NCBI GenBank assembly: GCA_963665975.1
Contig: OY762508.1
Coordinates: forward strand, 2,046,001-2,110,000
Reading direction: 5' to 3'
Source: G963665975 sp963665975
GTDB lineage: Bacteria > Bacteroidota > Rhodothermia > Rhodothermales > Bin80
Length of the DNA: 64,000 bases
Shown here: in pieces, positions 32,211 to 41,757 of the stretch
Numbering within the stretch: the stretch's first letter is position 1
Layout of the letters: the number at the start of each line of letters is the position of its first letter
Made by a program: the position numbers and the translations under genes
The notes under the pieces: model-generated
Database searches by the model: none
Told to the model about the DNA's origin: nothing
The model's input: only the letters and a program-made list of their open reading frames with translations

Positions 32211-33698
32211 ATGACGCGTAATACTGGACCACGGCCCGACCGCAGCGTGTACACGCAAGTGATCGACCTCACGTCGAAGGGGCAGCGCGACGTAAGGGAA
32301 GAGGAAGCGAAGAGCCTCTTTCAGCGGGCTGAGCCGTTACTGGCCACTACGCCGGATTCATTACCCGACGGCGCGCGCGAAGCGTTTGAGGCAACAGGGT
32401 GGGCGAGCCTGACACCGGTCCAGGAGCAGGCCATTCCGTATATCCTCGAAGGCCAGGACCTGATCGTCCAATCCCGGACCGGATCGGGGAAGACGGGAGC
32501 ATTCCTGTTGCCGCTATTTACATGTCTGGATGCCTCACGTGCCGTGACGCAGGCGCTCATCCTGTCGCCAACGCGCGAATTGGCTCGCCAGATTTTCGCT
32601 GAATTCGAGCGCATGAACGCATCCAGTGTGCTGCGCGGCGCTCTCGTATACGGCGGCGTCGGGTATGGCCCGCAGGATAAAGCCCTCAAAGGTGGCGCGC
32701 AGTTCGTGGTCGGCACGCCAGGTCGTATTCTGGATCATCTTGAGCGCAGCACGTTCTCCCTGCAGGAGTTGAGCATGTTCATCCTCGACGAGGCGGACGA
32801 AATGCTCTCCATGGGCTTTTATCCGGCCATGATGCAGATGAAACGCCACCTGCCATCCAAGCGGCGATCCTATATGTTTAGCGCCACCATGCCGCCGAAG
32901 GTGCGCATGCTGGGCCAGGAGTTTCTTCGCGAGCCGTCGTTCCTTGGATTGAGCGCGGGCCAGATCAGTGTTGAATCGATCGAGCATCGCTATTACCGGA
33001 TTGATCCGATGGAAAAAGACCGGTCGCTTGTGGCGCTGATCGAAATGGAAAACCCGGATTCGGCCATCATATTCTGCAATACGAAGCGGGAAGTCGAGTA
33101 CCTGACAGCGTTCCTGTTAAACTATGGCCATGACGTGGCTGCGATCTCTGGCGACTTGTCGCAGCCGCTCCGAGAGGCAGCCATGGGGCGGCTGCGCCGG
33201 GGTGAATTACGATTCCTGGTAGCTACGGACGTGGCCGCGCGCGGGATCGACATTACCGATCTGAGCCACGTTTTTCAGTATGATGTCCCCCTGGACCCGG
33301 AGTACTATGTGCATCGCACGGGGCGTACGGCCCGGGCGGGCAAGGCAGGTACAGCCATCACCCTGGTGACACTCGAAGACGAAGGCCGCCTGCTCTCAAT
33401 CGGCCAGCGGTATGACGTAGCAATGGAGAAACGAACAATGCCAGAACCGGAAGACATAGCAACCCGCATAACGGAGCGCATGGTGGTGGTCCTGGAGGAA
33501 AAGATGCGCTCCAAGAGCAATTTGGAGCGTGAGCGCCTGGAGCGATTCATTCCCCTGGTTGCAGAGTTGGCCAGCGAGGAGCCGGAATTGTTGGCCTTGC
33601 TGGTTGACGAACTCTATCAGGCGAAGATGCACGCGCGCGCGTCGCACCCGGATCGGAAGGGCAAACGCGGTCGCGGCCGCCCCAGGGATCGCCAGTAG
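32211..33698 (+). CDS. DEAD-box RNA helicase
   Basis: The 495-residue protein has the full motif set: Q-motif GWASLTPVQEQAIP, motif I SRTGSGKT, PTRELA, GTPGR, DEAD (LDEADEM), SAT (SATMPP), ARGID and HRTGRTARAG. A C-terminal extension rich in Glu and then in Arg/Lys (KGKRGRGRPRDRQ) probably binds RNA. Such proteins unwind RNA during ribosome assembly or decay. I place it in the DeaD/CsdA group without a firm symbol. The ATG at 32211 is used; the frame is open to 32142. Confidence 0.9.
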   Translation: MTRNTGPRPDRSVYTQVIDLTSKGQRDVREEEAKSLFQRAEPLLATTPDSLPDGAREAFEATGWASLTPVQEQAIPYILEGQDLIVQSRTGSGKTGAFLLPLFTCLDASRAVTQALILSPTRELARQIFAEFERMNASSVLRGALVYGGVGYGPQDKALKGGAQFVVGTPGRILDHLERSTFSLQELSMFILDEADEMLSMGFYPAMMQMKRHLPSKRRSYMFSATMPPKVRMLGQEFLREPSFLGLSAGQISVESIEHRYYRIDPMEKDRSLVALIEMENPDSAIIFCNTKREVEYLTAFLLNYGHDVAAISGDLSQPLREAAMGRLRRGELRFLVATDVAARGIDITDLSHVFQYDVPLDPEYYVHRTGRTARAGKAGTAITLVTLEDEGRLLSIGQRYDVAMEKRTMPEPEDIATRITERMVVVLEEKMRSKSNLERERLERFIPLVAELASEEPELLALLVDELYQAKMHARASHPDRKGKRGRGRPRDRQ

Positions 33699-34307
33699 GA
33701 CCGACTGTGCCGCTGGTGTATGGAGTGGGTCCACATGCAACCGGCGGGACGGGGACTCTCCCCAGCCACAGGCCCGGATTCCAATCCGAGCCACGATTAT
33801 CTATATTTGTTCACAAGTGGCGCTCCAGGCCAGAACCGGGCTACCCGTTTCGGGCAAACACCAGGCATGCCCTCCTGCATTGATGGCATCAGACGCATGG
33901 CCGCGCACCAGTGTTCATCAGGCTCCCCCCGCACGGGCGAGGATGGACCGATACATGGCAACCCGCGCCCCGCTATCAAAGGGACAACGAGAGCGTAAGA
34001 GCTTGGCTATACGGGAAACTGCTGGTAGCGCTGCTGACCCAACAGTTAGTCCGTCACGCACGGAGGTTCCACTTGGGGCTATGAGGTGCAAGCGTACACA
34101 CAGCACATGGAGGGATTTCAACTTCGCCCTCGATTTAGTCGTATATGCGATTGAACTGGAATACTCCCTGGCCGGGATGATTCATCGAAGGCCCGTAATT
34201 TCCGGATTGCCGGTAGCGTCTCCTGGAATCAGAACCAGGCAAGTTGAGAGCCATTGCTCCAGCGCTCAAACAGGTTAGCGCTTATCCCTCCATCTCCCCA
34301 GGGCTCC
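33699..34307. other. Intergenic region without recognised gene
   Basis: About 600 bp lie between the helicase and the lipoprotein. Open frames exist but show no codon or protein pattern I can support. A 13-mer TTTGTTCACAAGT at 33806-33818 is identical to one in the predicted oriC and contains a DnaA-box-like sequence. I could not match the region to RNase P RNA, SRP RNA or tmRNA by eye, but a structured RNA is not excluded. Confidence 0.4.
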
Positions 34308-34319
34308 ATGCGGATCCAT

Positions 34320-34778
34320 ATGTCCAAAAGTTGCGTCCTTGTCGGCGTAGTGGTGTTTGCACAGGCCTGCAGCGGCTCGCAGCAGGCGACCGTGGAGCAC
34401 AAGCCGCCGATAGATGTCCCCGGGCTGCTTCAGATCATGGTGGACCGGCAGGCGCAGGTGCCTCCTGGCGAGGTCACAGCGCTATTGGGTGCGCCCGTGC
34501 GCGTACGGGAGGCAGAATCGCGGACTACGTTCGAGTACTATGGCTTGGAGGTTGGATTCATGAGCGGACGTGTGGGGCACGTAGCACTGGTGGATGCCCG
34601 CTATACGGCGCCAGAGGGCGTACGTGTCGGCTGGGCTGAGACGCAGGTGTTACGCCTTCTTGGGGTGCCGACGCGCCAGGCGCGCGGAGTCCTTGAATAT
34701 GAAGGAGTCGCACGTCTGGTCTTGACCGTAGAACAGGGCGTGATTAGCCGCGTAGAATGGAGGTTTGCGGCACAGTAA
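34320..34778 (+). CDS. Lipoprotein with two BamE/SmpA-like repeats
   Basis: The 152-residue product has a lipoprotein signal (LVGVVVFAQAC, lipid-linked Cys) and two related segments: VPPGEVTALLGAPVRVREAE... and VGWAETQVLRLLGVPTRQARG.... Each has the helix-LLGxP turn typical of BamE/OmlA-fold proteins. BamE helps outer-membrane protein assembly; whether this protein does is not known. An alternative ATG at 34308 is in frame. It is convergent with the tRNA genes that follow. Confidence 0.62.
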   Translation: MSKSCVLVGVVVFAQACSGSQQATVEHKPPIDVPGLLQIMVDRQAQVPPGEVTALLGAPVRVREAESRTTFEYYGLEVGFMSGRVGHVALVDARYTAPEGVRVGWAETQVLRLLGVPTRQARGVLEYEGVARLVLTVEQGVISRVEWRFAAQ

Positions 34779-34798
34779 GCCCTTGGAAATACCAGATG

Positions 34799-34873
34799 TG
34801 GGCGGTGAGGGATTCGAACCCCCGACCTTCTGCTTGTAAGGCAGACGCTCTAAACCAACTGAGCTAACCGCCC
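34799..34873 (-). tRNA. tRNA-Val(UAC)
   Basis: On the minus strand the acceptor GGGCGGT pairs with ACCGCCC, discriminator A. The anticodon arm TCTGC-CTTACAA-GCAGA gives anticodon TAC, and the T arm contains GGTTCGAATCC. It lies 15 bp downstream of the tRNA-Gly gene on the same strand. Confidence 0.95.
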
Positions 34874-34888
34874 CAAATGACCAGGGAG

Positions 34889-34961
34889 AGCGGGAAACGG
34901 GACTCGAACCCGCGACCCTCAGCTTGGGAAGCTGATGCTCTACCAACTGAGCTATTCCCGC
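34889..34961 (-). tRNA. tRNA-Gly(CCC)
   Basis: On the minus strand the acceptor GCGGGAA pairs with TTCCCGC, discriminator T. The anticodon arm TCAGC-TTCCCAA-GCTGA gives anticodon CCC, and the T arm contains GGTTCGAGTCC. It is divergent from rpmH and probably co-transcribed with tRNA-Val. Confidence 0.95.
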
Positions 34962-35088
34962 TGGGAGCATAGCATGCTACGCTGATTTTGTATGAAAGTC
35001 AACAATTTATGCAGACAAGAGGGATATTTATCCGTACCTTCGCCTTTTAATGTCTGCGAATGCTTACAATCCTTGAGCATACCGATCG

Positions 35089-35244
35089 ATGAAACGCACC
35101 TATCAGCCCAGTCGGCGCAAGCGGAGGAACAAGCACGGTTTCCGGCTGCGGATGAGCACGAAGACAGGTCGTAAACTACTGTCGCGCCGCCGCCGCAAAG
35201 GCCGCAGTAGCCTGACGGTTAGTGATCGCTATATCGGCAAGTAA
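35089..35244 (+). CDS. rpmH: Large ribosomal subunit protein bL34
   Basis: The 51-residue basic protein reads MKRTYQPSRRKRRNKHGFRLRM, then TKTGRKLLSRRRRKGR (bL34 signature), with a short extra C-terminal tail SSLTVSDRYIGK. It heads the origin-proximal cluster rpmH-rnpA-yidC-mnmE-mnmG-rsmG, and rnpA starts 9 bp later. Confidence 0.97.
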   Translation: MKRTYQPSRRKRRNKHGFRLRMSTKTGRKLLSRRRRKGRSSLTVSDRYIGK

Positions 35245-35253
35245 TGCCCTCTG

Positions 35254-35736
35254 ATGATGGCGAGGCCGCCCCTAAAGGTTGCGTCTGCGGAGCGGCTGCG
35301 CTTTTCACGTCGAGCCCGCCTGAAGCGTCGCCGCCTGATCCGTCCACTGTTTGACAAGACCCGGCAGGATGTCGGCACAGTATCGGTAGGCAGCATCCGC
35401 CTGTTGTATCGCATGGTGCCTCGTAGCGAGACAGGCGCGCGGGAACCGGTGCAGGTGGGATTCGCAGTCGGACGCATGGGGGGCGCCGTGCGCCGCAATG
35501 CCGCCAAGCGCGCCATGCGGGAGACCTGCCGCGTGAATCAGAAGCTTCTGCAGCAAGCGGCGCCATCACAGGAAGAGACGTTGACAGTCATGATTCTCTA
35601 TCGTGGCCGGAAGTTGCATGACCATCTACGGGGCGATCTGGAAGAGGCCTTGCGGCAGCTCTCCACTCACGTTCGTGCGGTGGAACCGCTCTTGTGTAGG
35701 CAGCCTGTTGATCCGATGGGCGGACTTGTGACCTAA
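35254..35736 (+). CDS. rnpA: Ribonuclease P protein component
   Basis: The 160-residue protein shows the RnpA motif GAVRRNAAKRAMRETCR near residue 75 and FAVGRMGGAV before it. The N-terminal RLKRRRLIRPLFDKTRQD corresponds to the usual RxxFxxL region. It binds the RNase P RNA and helps trim tRNA 5' leaders. It lies between rpmH and yidC as in most bacteria; yidD is missing. Confidence 0.92.
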   Translation: MMARPPLKVASAERLRFSRRARLKRRRLIRPLFDKTRQDVGTVSVGSIRLLYRMVPRSETGAREPVQVGFAVGRMGGAVRRNAAKRAMRETCRVNQKLLQQAAPSQEETLTVMILYRGRKLHDHLRGDLEEALRQLSTHVRAVEPLLCRQPVDPMGGLVT

Positions 35737-35749
35737 GGGAGGGAATCGA

Positions 35750-37570
35750 GTGGATCGTAACGTGGTCATTGCGACTGTTCTCATCATGGGCATCCTGTTG
35801 ATATGGATGTACGTGGTGACGCCTCCTCCATCTGAGCTTCAGCCCGTCGCACCCGACACGACGCAGGTCGTGGAGTCGATCGGCGTAGAGGAGGAGCCTG
35901 ACGTTCAGGGTGTGACGGCATTGCCTCCCGCCGCAAGCGACACCACGCTGGATGCCGCCAGCGTAGGGACGGAGCGAAGAATCACCGTGGACACGGATCT
36001 CTATACGGCGGAGTTGTCCACGAAGGGGGCCACGATCGTCAGATTCAGACTCAAGGACTACGCACAATTCGACCAGCAAACCCCGATTGAACTGGTAGAC
36101 ACATTGGGGTCCGGAGCGCTCGGGTTGGAGTTTCAGTCGCCAGGCGGACGGAATCGAGACACGCGCGCGTTTTTCTTTGACACGGAACATGCAGGCGATC
36201 GCCTTCAGGTGGGGGACGCGCCGGTAACGCTGCCCCTGGTGACGCATGTGGGCGACGGCGCGATCCGCTTTACCTATACGTTTACCCCGGGGACCTACGA
36301 AATCGGGTTGCTAATAGAGCAGACCCAACCCGAAACGTTTCGGACAGATGACGGCTACGAAATCGTCTGGAACGGCGCCATCCCTTTTAGCGAGGATCCG
36401 ACTAACCGGAAAGAGGAAGCCACCAAGATCGGCGCATATGCGCGTAGCGGGGGCGAAGTGGAGGGGGTAGCACTGCAGAAGGATGCGGATGAAGGAAAGA
36501 CCCTGCGCGGCGATGTGTCCTGGATGGCGGTCAAGAACAAGTATTTCGCGGCGGTGGTGCTCACAGACAAGCCGGCCCAAGAAGCCGAACTGATCGGAGA
36601 GCGGATTGGGGAGCTAGACGAAGCAACCCTGCAGGTGGCCTTCCGGGCGAGTCTGTTCATGGATCCGCGAACGGCAGAGCCGGATGTTTTCCGTCTATAT
36701 CTCGGGCCGCTGGAGTACGGGGAGGTCTCGCAGTACGAGGGGCTCTACGACATGGTGGACTACGGCTGGAATTTCTTTGAATGGATGACGCGTCCGTTGG
36801 CGACATTCATTTTTATACCCACCTTTTCGCTCCTCAGCAGCTTTATCCCCAACTACGGGCTCGTCATCATCCTTTTTGGCATCCTGATCAAGCTTCTGCT
36901 GTTCCCGCTGACCAAGTCTTCGTACCAGAGCATGGCGAAGATGCGGGATCTTCAGCCGAAAATGATGGAGATCAAGGAAAAGTTCAAGGATGATCCGCAA
37001 AAGCAGCAGGCGGCCACGATGAAGCTCTACCGGGAGTCGGGGACAAATCCGCTTGGCAGTTGTCTGCCGATGCTGTTGCAATACCCGATCATCATAGCAC
37101 TCTGGCAGTTCCTGCAACAGTCGATTGAAATCCGGCAGGAGGGCTTCTTGTGGGCCAATGACCTGTCGGCGCCAGACGCCATCCTGCAACTTCCCTTTTC
37201 GATCCCGTTTTACGGCGATTACGTTGCGGGCTTTACCGTGCTCATGGGGCTTTCTCTTATAGTCCAGATGCGCATGCAGGCCACACCGGCGACCGGTGCG
37301 CAGGCCAAGATATTCATGTATGTCATGCCGGTGTTCATTTTTGTAATATTCAACCGGCTGCCATCGGGACTGAGTCTATACTATTTGTGCTACAATGTGA
37401 TAACGGCCGTCCAGCAGAAATTTATCAACAACTCCCTGGAGAAGAAAAAAGCCCTGGAGGAAAGCGCCACCCGGAAAACCGCCAAAGGGACGCCCGCACG
37501 GAATTCATCACCGGGCAGGCGGGGAAGCCGGAAAAAGGGCGGAAGGGCGAAGCTGGCGCGGCAGAAATAG
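35750..37570 (+). CDS. yidC: Membrane protein insertase YidC
   Basis: The 606-residue inner-membrane protein begins with a membrane helix (VVIATVLIMGILLIWMYVV), followed by a large periplasmic beta domain (about 60-345). The conserved insertase core with five helices comprises GLVIILFGILIKLLLFPLT, YQSMAKMRDLQPKM, GTNPLGSCLPMLLQYPIIIALW and RLPSGLSLYYLCYN. A basic C-terminal tail can bind ribosomes. The start is a GTG at 35750, preceded by AAGGGAGGG. It inserts proteins with or without SecYEG. Confidence 0.95.
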   Translation: MDRNVVIATVLIMGILLIWMYVVTPPPSELQPVAPDTTQVVESIGVEEEPDVQGVTALPPAASDTTLDAASVGTERRITVDTDLYTAELSTKGATIVRFRLKDYAQFDQQTPIELVDTLGSGALGLEFQSPGGRNRDTRAFFFDTEHAGDRLQVGDAPVTLPLVTHVGDGAIRFTYTFTPGTYEIGLLIEQTQPETFRTDDGYEIVWNGAIPFSEDPTNRKEEATKIGAYARSGGEVEGVALQKDADEGKTLRGDVSWMAVKNKYFAAVVLTDKPAQEAELIGERIGELDEATLQVAFRASLFMDPRTAEPDVFRLYLGPLEYGEVSQYEGLYDMVDYGWNFFEWMTRPLATFIFIPTFSLLSSFIPNYGLVIILFGILIKLLLFPLTKSSYQSMAKMRDLQPKMMEIKEKFKDDPQKQQAATMKLYRESGTNPLGSCLPMLLQYPIIIALWQFLQQSIEIRQEGFLWANDLSAPDAILQLPFSIPFYGDYVAGFTVLMGLSLIVQMRMQATPATGAQAKIFMYVMPVFIFVIFNRLPSGLSLYYLCYNVITAVQQKFINNSLEKKKALEESATRKTAKGTPARNSSPGRRGSRKKGGRAKLARQK

Positions 37571-37609
37571 AGAGAGGAGCTTCCTGGCCGCCGCAGAGGA
37601 GGGGTTCAG

Positions 37610-38998
37610 ATGACACAGCAGTCCGGTGACACGATCGCCGCCATTGCGACTGCCCGCGGGCGTGCAGCACTAGCCATCGTGCGCCTGTCCGGCTCGCAGG
37701 CGCTTGCCATTGCCGCACGCAGTTTCCGCGGTGAAGACCTGTTGCACGCACCCTCGCATACCGTGCACGTCGGCATGTGGAAGGCGCCGGATGGAGCGGA
37801 AATCGACCAGGTTGTGGCGACTATCTTTCGTGCCCCGCGCTCGGCAACGGGGGAGGATGTCATTGAAATTTCTTGCCATGGCGGCGACTACGCGTCGGCA
37901 CGTATTCTGGAAAGCCTCGTTGTGGGCGGTGCCCGTATAGCGGAGCCTGGCGAGTTCACACAGCGCGCATTCCTGAATGGCAAAATGGATCTGGCCCAGG
38001 CAGAGGCCGTGGCAGATCTCATCCATGCGTCGTCGTCGCTCGCGCATCGGGTGTCGGTGGCTCACCTGCAGGGCCGGTATTCTGAACAACTGACGGCTCT
38101 GAGAGATACGCTGTTGAACGTCTGCGCGCTGGCGGAGCTGGAAATCGACTTCGCCGGTGAAGACGTAGAGTTTGCCGATCGTGCGGACCTGTACAGGTTG
38201 CTTGACCAGGCGGACGAACTCCTTTCTCTGTCGGTAGACTCGTACGAGTTGGGCGTGCTCGTGCGAGAGGGTGTCCGCGTTGCGATAGGCGGACGGCCCA
38301 ATGCCGGCAAGTCAACGCTCCTGAACGCCCTGGTGGGGCATGATCGCGCAATTGTGAGTGCGAAGCCCGGCACTACACGGGATACCATCGAGGTCGACAC
38401 GGAAATCGACGGCATCCAGTTCCGCTTCACGGACACCGCAGGCTTGCGCGACACGGCCCATATGATTGAAGCGGAAGGCGTTGAGCGGGCCCAACGCACT
38501 ATACGGGAAGCGAGGGTGATACTATATGTCTATGATGTATCATTGGGGCTTGAGGGGCAGGAAAGACGCTATCTGGAACACCTGATCACCCACGAAGAGG
38601 CACGTCTCATCGTCGTGGGCAACAAGACCGATCTGGTGGCGGAGGGATATGTGCCGGAATTCTGCCTGGCGCCCGTGGTAGCCCTCTCTGCCGTCCGGGC
38701 GCGCCGGAATCCGGGGCTGCTACTCAAGTTGCAGCGCGAACTGGCGCGCGCGGCACTCGGCAATATCCACGACGCCGATGCGTCGCGTCTGGTGACCAAT
38801 CAGCGACACCGCCAGCACATGCAGTCTGCGCTCGAGGCTGTACGCGGGGCGCGGAAGTCAATGGAAACTGGGGTATCAAACGATTTGTTTACTCTCGATA
38901 TACGTAAGGCCATGCATGATATTGGCGCCATCATCGGGGCGGTTACCAATGAGGATGTGCTGGACCAAATATTCTCGCGGTTCTGTATCGGCAAATAG
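37610..38998 (+). CDS. mnmE: tRNA modification GTPase MnmE
   Basis: The 462-residue protein has an N-terminal folate-binding domain (DTIAAIATARGRAALAIVRLSG), helical domain and inserted G domain (GGRPNAGKSTLLNALVGHDRAIVS; GTTRD; DTAG; NKTD), and ends with RFCIGK. The terminal CIGK motif is the hallmark. With MnmG it makes 5-aminomethyl or carboxymethylaminomethyl uridine at the wobble position. mnmG starts 63 bp on. Confidence 0.96.
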   Translation: MTQQSGDTIAAIATARGRAALAIVRLSGSQALAIAARSFRGEDLLHAPSHTVHVGMWKAPDGAEIDQVVATIFRAPRSATGEDVIEISCHGGDYASARILESLVVGGARIAEPGEFTQRAFLNGKMDLAQAEAVADLIHASSSLAHRVSVAHLQGRYSEQLTALRDTLLNVCALAELEIDFAGEDVEFADRADLYRLLDQADELLSLSVDSYELGVLVREGVRVAIGGRPNAGKSTLLNALVGHDRAIVSAKPGTTRDTIEVDTEIDGIQFRFTDTAGLRDTAHMIEAEGVERAQRTIREARVILYVYDVSLGLEGQERRYLEHLITHEEARLIVVGNKTDLVAEGYVPEFCLAPVVALSAVRARRNPGLLLKLQRELARAALGNIHDADASRLVTNQRHRQHMQSALEAVRGARKSMETGVSNDLFTLDIRKAMHDIGAIIGAVTNEDVLDQIFSRFCIGK

Positions 38999-39061
38999 CA
39001 GGTTCCCCAACCGGAACCGCTCGGAACAACGGTGATTCAAACAATGCACTTTGGAGAGCGG

Positions 39062-40993
39062 ATGGTGGATGCTTCTTCCTATGATATCATCGTGGTAGGT
39101 GCGGGCCATGCCGGAACGGAGGCCGCGGCCGCGGCCGCGCGCATGGGTGCGCGGGTGCTGCTTATCACCATGAGCCTGGAGGCCATCGGCCGGATGTCTT
39201 GTAATCCCGCCATCGGGGGCATTGGCAAGGGTCACATTGCACGGGAGATCGATGCCCTTGGAGGGCTTATGGGGCGGGTGACGGACGCCTCTGGCATTCA
39301 GTTTCGCATGTTGAACCGGCGCAAGGGCCCGGCAGTGTGGGGGCCGCGGGCGCAGTGTGACCGGATGGATTATGCCACGGCCGTGCGATCGGAAGTGGAA
39401 GCGATTGCAAATCTCTACCTGCGGTCCGACCAGGTAATGGAGGTCCTGGTGGAAGAGGGGCGCGTAGTGGGTGTCGTCACCCGGCTTGGTCGGACGTTCA
39501 AGGCGCCCTGCGTCATCTTGACGAGTGGCACGTTCATGAATGGCGTGATTCACGTCGGAGCAAAGCAGTTCGGTGGCGGTCGGATGGGAGAGGGCGCCTC
39601 CAGGGGACTAACCGGGTGTCTGCGAGCCCTGGGCTTTGAAAGTGGTAGGCTCAAGACGGGCACACCCCCAAGAATCGATGGGCGCACGCTGGATTACGCA
39701 CGACTGGAGGAGCAACGGGGCGATGACCAACCGAGTCCGTTTTCCTACCTGACGGATGCGTTGACTTCCGAGCAGATCAGCTGCTGGCTGACCTATACCT
39801 CACCGGAGGTGCATGCGACGTTGCGGAAGGGATTTGAGGCTAGCCCCATGTTCACCGGACGAATCGAAGGTCGCGGACCACGTTACTGCCCTTCAATTGA
39901 GGACAAGATTGACCGGTTTGCGACGAAGAGCCGGCACCAGATCTTTCTCGAGCCTGAGGGGCGGCGTACGTACGAAGTATACGTGAACGGGTTTTCGACG
40001 AGCCTTCCGGAGGAAGTGCAGATCAAGGCGCTGCGGCAGATCCCGGGTCTTGAGCACGCCCACGTTCTGCGGCCGGGTTATGCTATTGAGTACGACTATT
40101 TCCCGCCCTGCCAGTTGCGCTATTCGCTGGAGACGAAACGGGTAGGGGGTCTCTTTTTTGCGGGCCAAATTAACGGGACCACAGGCTATGAAGAGGCTGC
40201 GGCGCAGGGGCTCATTGCAGGCATCAATGCCGTGCAGCGGCTGCATGCAGCAACCCCGGTTGTCCTGTCGCGGTCGGAAGCTTATATCGGTGTTCTCATA
40301 GACGACCTGGTGGCGAAGGGCACGGACGAGCCGTACCGCATGTTCACCTCACGGGCCGAGCATCGCATCCTGTTGCGCCAGGACAATGCCGATCTGCGCC
40401 TGACCGCCCGAGGCTATGACCTGGGGTTGGTCTCTCGCCAGCGACAGGACCGCATGGAGGCGAAAAAGCGTGCGATCGCGCAGACACGGGCGGCGCTCGA
40501 GAAGACGAGTGTAAAGCCGGACACCGTAAACGGTTATCTGACCGCGGTCGGCACGGACGTTATAGCCAGGCCGGAGCGGCTGCACCGTCTGGCCCTCCGT
40601 CCGGAAGTCGATCTCGCGGCGCTTCTCCGCTACACAGGATTAACGGATTCGATCGTTACGCGGGCGCCGGGAATGGAGCAGGTGGAGCGGCTGGTAGAGA
40701 TAGACCTCAAGTACGAAGGGTATGTCACGCGGCAAGAGGAAATCGTAAAGAGTATGGCGAGTTTGGAGGAGCGCGCCATCCCTCGGGGTTTCGACTATAC
40801 GCGTCTGCGCTCCATTACGATGGAGGCGCGCGAGAAGTTGAGCAGGATCCAGCCGGAGACACTGGGGCAGGCCTCGCGTATCAGCGGGGTGAGTCCGGCA
40901 GATATTTCCGTGCTAATGGTGCTATTGAAAAAGCATGTTCGTGGCTCGCATGTTTCACGTGAAACATCGCCAGGGCAACCTGTGCCGGGGTAG
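39062..40993 (+). CDS. mnmG: tRNA modification enzyme MnmG (GidA)
   Basis: The 643-residue flavoprotein shows YDIIVVGAGHAGTEAAAAAARMGA (FAD site, quoted in part), SCNPAIGGIGKGHIAREIDALGG, the RRKGPAVWGPRAQ region and LKTGTPPRIDGRT. The C-terminal part carries DYTRLRSITMEAREKLSRIQPETLGQASRISGVSPADI (positions about 578-615, quoted in part), which docks MnmE and tRNA. The ATG at 39062 has a TTGGAGAG ribosome-binding site; a GTG at 39032 is an alternative. A parS site lies inside its last codons. Confidence 0.96.
   Translation: MVDASSYDIIVVGAGHAGTEAAAAAARMGARVLLITMSLEAIGRMSCNPAIGGIGKGHIAREIDALGGLMGRVTDASGIQFRMLNRRKGPAVWGPRAQCDRMDYATAVRSEVEAIANLYLRSDQVMEVLVEEGRVVGVVTRLGRTFKAPCVILTSGTFMNGVIHVGAKQFGGGRMGEGASRGLTGCLRALGFESGRLKTGTPPRIDGRTLDYARLEEQRGDDQPSPFSYLTDALTSEQISCWLTYTSPEVHATLRKGFEASPMFTGRIEGRGPRYCPSIEDKIDRFATKSRHQIFLEPEGRRTYEVYVNGFSTSLPEEVQIKALRQIPGLEHAHVLRPGYAIEYDYFPPCQLRYSLETKRVGGLFFAGQINGTTGYEEAAAQGLIAGINAVQRLHAATPVVLSRSEAYIGVLIDDLVAKGTDEPYRMFTSRAEHRILLRQDNADLRLTARGYDLGLVSRQRQDRMEAKKRAIAQTRAALEKTSVKPDTVNGYLTAVGTDVIARPERLHRLALRPEVDLAALLRYTGLTDSIVTRAPGMEQVERLVEIDLKYEGYVTRQEEIVKSMASLEERAIPRGFDYTRLRSITMEAREKLSRIQPETLGQASRISGVSPADISVLMVLLKKHVRGSHVSRETSPGQPVPG
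40951..40966 (+). other. parS centromere site 1 (perfect)
   Basis: TGTTTCACGTGAAACA is the perfect 16-bp ParB-binding palindrome. It lies in the last codons of mnmG, about 13.7 kb from the predicted origin. Confidence 0.95.
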
Positions 40994-41027
40994 GCGCCTG
41001 CTGGGTAGGATCCGGGTTGGAACGGAT

Positions 41028-41043
41028 TGTTTCACATGAAACA
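41028..41043 (+). other. parS centromere site 2 (one mismatch)
   Basis: TGTTTCACATGAAACA differs from the perfect parS palindrome by one central base. It lies between mnmG and rsmG, 77 bp after site 1. Confidence 0.8.
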
Positions 41044-41055
41044 TGGCGGTTGGCT

Positions 41056-41757
41056 ATGCCGCATACCGGTACGGCACGCAAGGCTTGGGATCCGCGTATC
41101 CTGTTGTCAGACCGTCAGCGAGAGCAACTTCGCATCTTCGCCAGCGAGCTGTTGCGCTATAACCGGCGCCACAACATCATATCCCGTGACACGGAAGCTG
41201 GTGTTGCCGAACGCCATGTCCTGCACAGCCTTGCACTTGCGCGCAAGGATTTTCCGGCAGGCGCAGTGGTAGTCGATTGGGGCACCGGAGGAGGCCTCCC
41301 CGCCATCCCGCTGGCCATTGCGTTCCCGGAGGTGGAGATTCACGCCGTAGACGCGGTGCGGAAAAAGATCCATGTCGTGCGCGCCTTGCAGCGGCGATTG
41401 GGTTTGGACAACCTGGTTGCGTGGCACGGGCGCGCGGAAGAATGGCATGGCCACGCCCACTATTCCGTGTCCAGGGCCGCGGCATCGTTATTGCAACTCT
41501 GGAAATGGCACAAACGCGTGGGCGTGTCTCGCCCGGGCGTAGAGGCGGGATTCATGTGGCAGCCGGGTGTGATCTGTCTCAAAGGAGGCGACCTGAGCAG
41601 CGAGGCCGCAGCACTAGGCACGTCGTATCCTTCCGTGCACATTCGCACCACGAGCCTTGCGGCCCTGGGCAATTCGGAATGCTTTGCGGAAAAGGTTATC
41701 GTAGAACTAGCCGATCCATCCGTGACCGAATCCCTGCAAGCCAGCAGAACCCGATGA
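41056..41757 (+). CDS. rsmG: 16S rRNA (guanine-527-N7)-methyltransferase RsmG (GidB)
   Basis: The 233-residue protein has the Rossmann-type SAM fold: VVVDWGTGGGLPAIPLAIAFP, EIHAVDAVRKKIHVVRALQRRL and SRAAASL in place of the usual SRAVA. It methylates G527 of 16S rRNA. The ATG at 41056 is chosen; the frame is open to 41017 through the parS-like site. Its stop overlaps the next start by 4 bp (ATGA). Confidence 0.93.
   Translation: MPHTGTARKAWDPRILLSDRQREQLRIFASELLRYNRRHNIISRDTEAGVAERHVLHSLALARKDFPAGAVVVDWGTGGGLPAIPLAIAFPEVEIHAVDAVRKKIHVVRALQRRLGLDNLVAWHGRAEEWHGHAHYSVSRAAASLLQLWKWHKRVGVSRPGVEAGFMWQPGVICLKGGDLSSEAAALGTSYPSVHIRTTSLAALGNSECFAEKVIVELADPSVTESLQASRTR

Noticed and set aside
33529..34278. 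A 249-codon frame overlapping the DEAD-box gene end and the following gap
   Set aside because: Low-complexity, no family pattern, overlaps a clear gene in another frame.
33699..34307. Housekeeping RNA such as RNase P RNA, SRP RNA or tmRNA
   Set aside because: None of the conserved signatures (for example GAGGAAAGTCC or a tRNA-like end) is present.
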